Assembly (NCBI RefSeq): GCF_014651115.1
Contig: NZ_BMWG01000023.1
Coordinates: forward strand, 48,227-112,226
DNA length: 64,000 nucleotides
Source: Streptomyces inusitatus
GTDB taxonomy: Bacteria > Actinomycetota > Actinomycetes > Streptomycetales > Streptomycetaceae
Direction of reading: 5' to 3'
A program made the translations under genes and the position numbers. Shown piece by piece: positions 59,814 to 64,000 of this stretch (position 1 is its first letter; each line of letters opens with the position of its first letter). The notes under the pieces were generated by a model. The model worked only from the letters and a program-made list of their open reading frames with translations, searched no databases and was not told where the DNA came from.

Positions 59814-61052
59814 ATGTCTTCTGACTTCTTCATTCCGGACCCTGACGGTCAGGTCCCCACCCCCGCCGGCTACTTCGGCGACTTCGGGGGCAAGTTCATC
59901 CCCGAGGCCCTCGTCGCCGCCGTCGACGAGGTCGCCGTCGAGTACGAGAAGGCCAAGGCCGACCCCGCCTTCGCCGCCGAGCTGAACGACCTCATGGTCA
60001 ACTACGCGGGCCGACCGAGCCCCCTCACCGAGGTGCCCCGGTTCGCCGAGCACGCGGGCGGCGGCCGGGTCTTCCTCAAGCGGGAGGACCTCAACCACAC
60101 CGGCTCCCACAAGATCAACAACGTTCTGGGCCAGGCGCTGCTCACCCGGCGCATGGGCAAGACCAGAGTCATCGCCGAGACCGGAGCGGGCCAGCACGGC
60201 GTCGCCACCGCGACCGCCTGCGCCCTCTTCGGCCTGGAATGCACCATCTACATGGGCGAGATCGACACCGAGCGCCAGGCGCTCAACGTCGCCCGGATGC
60301 GGATGCTCGGCACCGAGGTCATCCCAGTGAAGTCCGGCAGCAGGACCCTCAAGGACGCCATCAACGAGGCCTTCCGCGACTGGGTCGCCAATGTGGACCA
60401 CACCCACTACCTCTTCGGCACGGTCGCCGGACCGCACCCCTTCCCGGCCATGGTCCGCGACTTCCACCGGGTGATCGGCGTCGAGGCCCGCCGCCAGATC
60501 CTGGAGCGCGCCGGACGCCTCCCCGACGCGGCCGTCGCCTGCGTCGGCGGCGGTTCCAACGCCATCGGGCTCTTCCACGCCTTCCTCCCGGACTCCGGCG
60601 TCCGGCTCGTCGGCTGCGAGCCCGCGGGCCACGGCATCGAGAGCGGCGAGCACGCGGCCACCCTGACCGCGGGCGAGCCGGGCATCCTGCACGGCTCCCG
60701 CTCGTACGTCCTCCAGGACGAGGAGGGCCAGATCACCGAGCCCTACTCGATCTCCGCCGGACTGGACTACCCGGGCATCGGCCCCGAGCACTCCTACCTC
60801 AAGGACGCGGGCCGCGCCGAGTACCGCGCGGTCACCGACGACCAGGCGATGCAGGCGCTGCGCCTGCTCTCCCGCACCGAGGGCATCATCCCGGCCATCG
60901 AGTCCGCCCACGCGCTCGCCGGAGCGCTGGAGGTCGGCCGCGAGCTGGGCGAGGAGGGGCTGATGGTCGTCAACCTCTCCGGGCGCGGCGACAAGGACAT
61001 GGACACCGCCGCCCGCTACTTCGGGCTGTACGACGGGGAGGAAGCGAAGTGA
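59814..61052 (+). CDS. trpB: Tryptophan synthase beta subunit TrpB
   Basis: A 412-residue PLP enzyme condensing indole with serine. PLP lysine is Lys100 (HTGSHKINN), with AETGAGQHGVATATA, CVGGGSNAIGLF and NLSGRGDKD. The 214-bp gap before it holds a GGGGC-TTCGC-GCCCC hairpin (59781-59795) next to the AGGAG ribosome-binding site. The trpA GTG overlaps its stop. Confidence 0.97.
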   Translation: MSSDFFIPDPDGQVPTPAGYFGDFGGKFIPEALVAAVDEVAVEYEKAKADPAFAAELNDLMVNYAGRPSPLTEVPRFAEHAGGGRVFLKREDLNHTGSHKINNVLGQALLTRRMGKTRVIAETGAGQHGVATATACALFGLECTIYMGEIDTERQALNVARMRMLGTEVIPVKSGSRTLKDAINEAFRDWVANVDHTHYLFGTVAGPHPFPAMVRDFHRVIGVEARRQILERAGRLPDAAVACVGGGSNAIGLFHAFLPDSGVRLVGCEPAGHGIESGEHAATLTAGEPGILHGSRSYVLQDEEGQITEPYSISAGLDYPGIGPEHSYLKDAGRAEYRAVTDDQAMQALRLLSRTEGIIPAIESAHALAGALEVGRELGEEGLMVVNLSGRGDKDMDTAARYFGLYDGEEAK

Positions 61053-61873
61053 CCGGACAGGTACGGCTGCTGAACGACACGCTCGCGGCGGCGAAGGCGG
61101 AGAACCGGGCGGCGCTCATCGCCTATCTCCCGGCCGGATTCCCGACCGTCGACGGCGGCATCGAGGCGGTCAAGGCCGTCCTGGACGCCGGCGCGGACGT
61201 GGTGGAGGTGGGGCTGCCGCACAGCGACCCCGTCCTGGACGGCCCGGTCATCCAGACCGCCGACGACATCGCCCTGCGCGGCGGCGTCAAGATCGCCGAT
61301 GTGCTGCGCACGGTCCGCGAGGCGCACGCCGCCTCGGGGAAGCCGGTGCTGGTGATGACGTACTGGAATCCGATCGACCGCTACGGCGTGGAGCGGTTCA
61401 CCGCCGAGCTGGCCGAGGCGGGCGGCGCGGGCTGCATCCTGCCCGACCTGCCGGTCGAGGAGGCGGGGGTGTGGCGCGAGCACGCCGAGAAGCACTCCCT
61501 GGCCACCGTCTTCGTCGTCGCGCCGAGCAGCAAGGACGCCCGGATCGCCCGGATCGTCGAGGCCGGTTCGGGTTTCGTCTACGCGGCGTCGCTGATGGGC
61601 GTCACGGGCACCCGCGCCTCGGTGGGCGCCCAGGCCCAGGACCTGGTGGAGCGCACCCGCGCCACCACCGACCTTCCCGTCTGTGTGGGCCTCGGAGTCT
61701 CCAACGCCGAGCAGGCCACCGAGGTCGCCGCCTTCGCCGACGGAGTGATCGTCGGATCGGCCTTCGTCAAGCGGCTGCTGGACGCCCCGGACGGCCCCTC
61801 GGGCCTGCTCGCCGTGCGCGAGCTGGCGGGCGAGCTGGCCGAGGGCGTACGACGGGGGCGCGCCGAAGCGTAG
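61049..61873 (+). CDS. trpA: Tryptophan synthase alpha subunit TrpA
   Basis: A 274-residue (beta/alpha)8 barrel splitting indole-glycerol phosphate to indole, channelled to TrpB. It has the family blocks VEVGLPHSDPVLDGPVIQ, with the catalytic Asp-type segment LPDLPVEE, and ASLMGVTGTRASVG. The third residue of the PHSDP segment is His-Ser-Asp where many TrpA have Phe-Ser-Asp. Overlaps trpB; a 14-bp hairpin follows. Confidence 0.96.
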   Translation: MTGQVRLLNDTLAAAKAENRAALIAYLPAGFPTVDGGIEAVKAVLDAGADVVEVGLPHSDPVLDGPVIQTADDIALRGGVKIADVLRTVREAHAASGKPVLVMTYWNPIDRYGVERFTAELAEAGGAGCILPDLPVEEAGVWREHAEKHSLATVFVVAPSSKDARIARIVEAGSGFVYAASLMGVTGTRASVGAQAQDLVERTRATTDLPVCVGLGVSNAEQATEVAAFADGVIVGSAFVKRLLDAPDGPSGLLAVRELAGELAEGVRRGRAEA

Positions 61874-61915
61874 GACGCGCCGCTCGTACATGATCGCTCG
61901 TACGGGTGGTTGTGT

Positions 61916-61947
61916 AACCGGGGAGGCGCGCAGGCGCCTCCCCGGTT
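61916..61947 (+). terminator. Terminator hairpin after trpA
   Basis: A perfect 14-bp stem (61916-61929 with 61934-61947) and a 4-nt loop, then TTCGTTTG-like sequence. It ends only 12 nt before the next start codon. Confidence 0.85.
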
Positions 61948-61959
61948 CGTTTGCGGGGT

Positions 61960-62838
61960 GTGAGCGACAACAATCAGGAACGGCAGGGGACCGCGCGAGA
62001 GCGCCTCCAGAGGGAACGCGAGCGGGAGAAGGCCCGGGAGAAGCGGCGGCGGACACTGATCGTCTCCGCGGCGGTGGTGGCGGTCCTCGGACTGGCCGCC
62101 GTGGTCGGGGTGATCGCGGCGACCGCGGGCTCCGGCAAGGACGGCGGGTCCCAGGCCGGTCCGCTGCTGGCGCCCTCGGGCGTGGAGGGCAAGGACCAGC
62201 TGTCCTTCCCGGCCGGCGCGAGCGACGCCCCGTCCACGCTCACGGTGTGGGAGGACTTCCGCTGCCCGGTCTGCGCGCAGTTCGAGAACGTCATGAGGGA
62301 CTCCATCCAGGAGCTGGAGAAGTCCGGCCAGCTGAAGGTCGAGTACAACCTCGCCACCATCATCGACGGCAACATGGGCGGCACCGGCTCCCTGCGCGCC
62401 GCCAACGCGGCGGCCTGCGCCCAGGACGCCGGCAAGTTCTCCGAGTACCACGACGTGCTCTTCCGGAACCAGCCGCAGGAGGCCGACGACGCCTTCGGCA
62501 AGAACAGCAGGCTGATCGAGCTGGCGGGCAAGGTCGAGGGCCTGGACACCCCCGCCTTCCGCAGCTGTGTGCAGGACGGCGCGCACGACTCCTGGGTCGC
62601 CAAATCGAACAAGGCCTTCGCCGAGGGCGGCTTCCGGGGCACCCCGACGGTGCTGCTGAACGGGGAGTCGATCTTCCCGGACAAGGCCGGGCTCCAGATC
62701 TCTGCGGCCAATCTGGAGAAGTGGGTCGCCGAGGCGAACAAGGGCAAGCGGCCCGGGACCCTGACCCCGACGCCGTCCGCGTCCGCCACTCCTTCCACGG
62801 GCTCTCCGTCGGCGACACCGGCCGCGACGACTCCCTGA
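61960..62838 (+). CDS. Membrane-anchored DsbA/thioredoxin-like oxidoreductase
   Basis: A 292-residue protein, paralogous in layout to the one at 30882-31697. A charged Glu/Arg-rich start leads to one helix (about 32-54). The DsbA-like domain has Cys102-Pro-Val-Cys105 and the cis-Pro loop GGFRGTPTVLLNG. It ends with a Thr/Ser/Pro-rich tail. No clear ribosome-binding site; starts possible at TTG 61951 or GTG 61960. The close hairpin means its promoter lies in or before the trpA terminator, or it is read through. Confidence 0.88.
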   Translation: MSDNNQERQGTARERLQREREREKAREKRRRTLIVSAAVVAVLGLAAVVGVIAATAGSGKDGGSQAGPLLAPSGVEGKDQLSFPAGASDAPSTLTVWEDFRCPVCAQFENVMRDSIQELEKSGQLKVEYNLATIIDGNMGGTGSLRAANAAACAQDAGKFSEYHDVLFRNQPQEADDAFGKNSRLIELAGKVEGLDTPAFRSCVQDGAHDSWVAKSNKAFAEGGFRGTPTVLLNGESIFPDKAGLQISAANLEKWVAEANKGKRPGTLTPTPSASATPSTGSPSATPAATTP

Positions 62839-62974
62839 TCGAAGGGGCCCGGACGACGGGGCCGGGGGCGGTCGGCGCGCCGCTCCCGGCCGCGTGCCGC
62901 CCCGGCCCGTTATCCAGACGTTGCCCGGGTGGGTTGCCGTGTCCGGCGCCGGGCAGGGTAGCGTCGGACCTGCC

Positions 62975-63940
62975 ATGGAACTTGCCTACATTCCCAGCCC
63001 GTCGAGCGGCGCGATCCAACTCGGACCGCTTCCGCTGCGCGGCTACGCGCTCTGCATCATCATCGGCGTCTTCGTGGCCGTCTGGTACGGCAACAAGCGA
63101 TGGATCGCCCGGGGCGGCAAGGCCGGCACGGTGGCCGACATCGCCGTCTGGGCCGTGCCCTTCGGCCTGATCGGCGGCCGGCTCTACCACGTGATCACTG
63201 ACTATCAGCTGTACTTCAGCGAGGGTCAGGACTGGGTGGACGCCTTCAAGATCTGGGAGGGCGGCCTCGGTATCTGGGGGGCGATCTCCTTCGGCGCGGT
63301 CGGCGCCTGGATCGGCTGCCGCCGCCGGGGCATCCCGCTCCCGGCCTGGGCGGACGCCCTCGCGCCCGCCATCGCCTTCGCCCAGGCGATCGGCCGCTGG
63401 GGCAACTGGTTCAACCAGGAGCTGTACGGCAGGCCGACGGATCTGCCCTGGGCGCTGGAGATCAGTGAGGGGCCGAACCGGGAGGCGGGGCTCTACCACC
63501 CCACCTTCCTCTACGAGTCCCTCTGGTGTGTCGGCGTCGCGCTGCTGGTGATCTGGGCCGACCGCCGCTTCCGGATGGGCCACGGCCGGGCCTTCGCCCT
63601 GTATGTCGCCGGGTACTGCGCGGGCCGCGGCTGGATCGAGTACATGCGCGTCGACGAGGCCCACGAGATCCTCGGGCTGCGGCTCAATGTGTGGACCTCG
63701 ATCGTGGTGTTCGTGCTCGCCGTGGTGTACATCGTCGTCTCGGCGCGGCTGCGGCCGGGCCGCGAGGAGATCGTGGAGCCCGGACAGCCGGGCTCCGACG
63801 GAGCTGACGGAGCTGACGGTACCGACGGAGAGAGCGCGGACGCCTCCGACGAGGGCGCGGACGCGGAGGCGAAGCCGGCCGCCGGGCCGGACCCCGACAA
63901 GTCGGCCGGGTCCGCCGCGGCCTCGGCCGACAAGGCCTGA
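62975..63940 (+). CDS. lgt: Prolipoprotein diacylglyceryl transferase Lgt
   Basis: A 321-residue integral membrane enzyme adding diacylglycerol to prolipoprotein cysteines. About seven hydrophobic helices; LIGGRLYHVITD, the Lgt signature GRWGNWFNQELYGRPT, and YHPTFLYESLW follow. A final 50-residue acidic Asp/Gly/Ala-rich tail is cytoplasmic. A TAGCGT box (62959-62964) lies 10 nt before the ATG. LspA at 25785 completes the next maturation step. Confidence 0.95.
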   Translation: MELAYIPSPSSGAIQLGPLPLRGYALCIIIGVFVAVWYGNKRWIARGGKAGTVADIAVWAVPFGLIGGRLYHVITDYQLYFSEGQDWVDAFKIWEGGLGIWGAISFGAVGAWIGCRRRGIPLPAWADALAPAIAFAQAIGRWGNWFNQELYGRPTDLPWALEISEGPNREAGLYHPTFLYESLWCVGVALLVIWADRRFRMGHGRAFALYVAGYCAGRGWIEYMRVDEAHEILGLRLNVWTSIVVFVLAVVYIVVSARLRPGREEIVEPGQPGSDGADGADGTDGESADASDEGADAEAKPAAGPDPDKSAGSAAASADKA

Positions 63941-63956
63941 CCCGAACCTGCTGGAA

Positions 63957-64000
63957 CGGCGAGTGGCCGCCGGGGGGAGCCCCCCGGCGGCCACTCGCCG
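63957..64000 (+). terminator. Long hairpin after lgt
   Basis: A 20-bp perfect stem (63957-63976 with 63981-64000) and a GAGC loop reach the window edge; it may extend beyond. Confidence 0.85.

Noticed and set aside
1..64000. tRNA or rRNA genes
   Set aside because: I saw no cloverleaf with a GGTTCGAATCC-type T-arm and no rRNA sequence on either strand; a covariance search would settle it.

Overview
The window is very GC-rich, nearly all coding, and full of GTG starts, 4-bp ATGA/GTGA gene overlaps and third-position G/C. Gene order (division and cell-wall genes through divIVA, then ileS, lspA, rluD, dnaE, the his operon, trp genes and lgt) and features such as SepF, a Lys/Ala-rich DksA-type protein, TrpM and the HGxxPAAW protein point to a Streptomyces or close relative. 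It reads as conserved chromosomal core. I see no rRNA, tRNA, CRISPR array, prophage or intact insertion sequence.

Layout. (1) 1-2112: minus-strand DUF58 fragment and MoxR ATPase, then a beta-carbonic anhydrase. (2) 2446-20810: division/cell-wall cluster rsmH-ftsL-ftsI-murE-murF-mraY-murD-ftsW-murG-ftsQ-ftsZ-pgeF-yggS-sepF-yggT-divIVA. It supplies peptidoglycan precursors, septal synthesis, the Z-ring and its anchor SepF, and the polar-growth scaffold DivIVA. (3) 20982-27342: ileS (minus) behind a T-box leader, divergent from a DksA-type zinc-finger protein with a histone H1-like tail, lspA and an RluD-type pseudouridine synthase. (4) 27524-46666: transporters and channels (CPA1 antiporter, MscS, ABC exporter), a dienelactone-hydrolase-like protein, a DsbA-like protein, a 164-bp inverted-repeat element, DUF2252, dnaE, a NYN nuclease-like protein, YbaK, a Lon-N-domain protein, an unannotated 22-residue protein resembling ribosomal bL37, and two uncharacterised proteins. 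(5) 46851-52585: hisD-hisC-hisB-(small membrane protein)-hisH-priA-ridA-hisF, all joined by 4-bp overlaps. (6) 52791-61873: a cytochrome P450, a TIGR03085-type protein, hisI, trpE, three small membrane proteins, trpC, trpM, trpB and trpA. (7) 61960-64000: a second DsbA-like protein and lgt, ending in a long hairpin.

The his and trp genes are functionally linked. PriA normally performs both the HisA and TrpF steps in these bacteria, and no trpF or trpD lies here. LspA and Lgt are both lipoprotein-processing enzymes. The main regulatory signals are a translational-type T-box before ileS, a BldD-like box over the rsmH promoter, inverted repeats and a GACAC (WhiA-like) motif before ftsZ, several leaderless-type promoters, and strong GC-rich hairpins at operon ends.

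No dramatic new defence or mobile system is visible. The best leads are the tiny bL37-like gene, a 20-codon upstream ORF overlapping divIVA, the inverted-repeat element, a divergent leaderless promoter with overlapping -10 boxes, the H1-like tail on the zinc-finger protein, and the small membrane protein inside the his operon.
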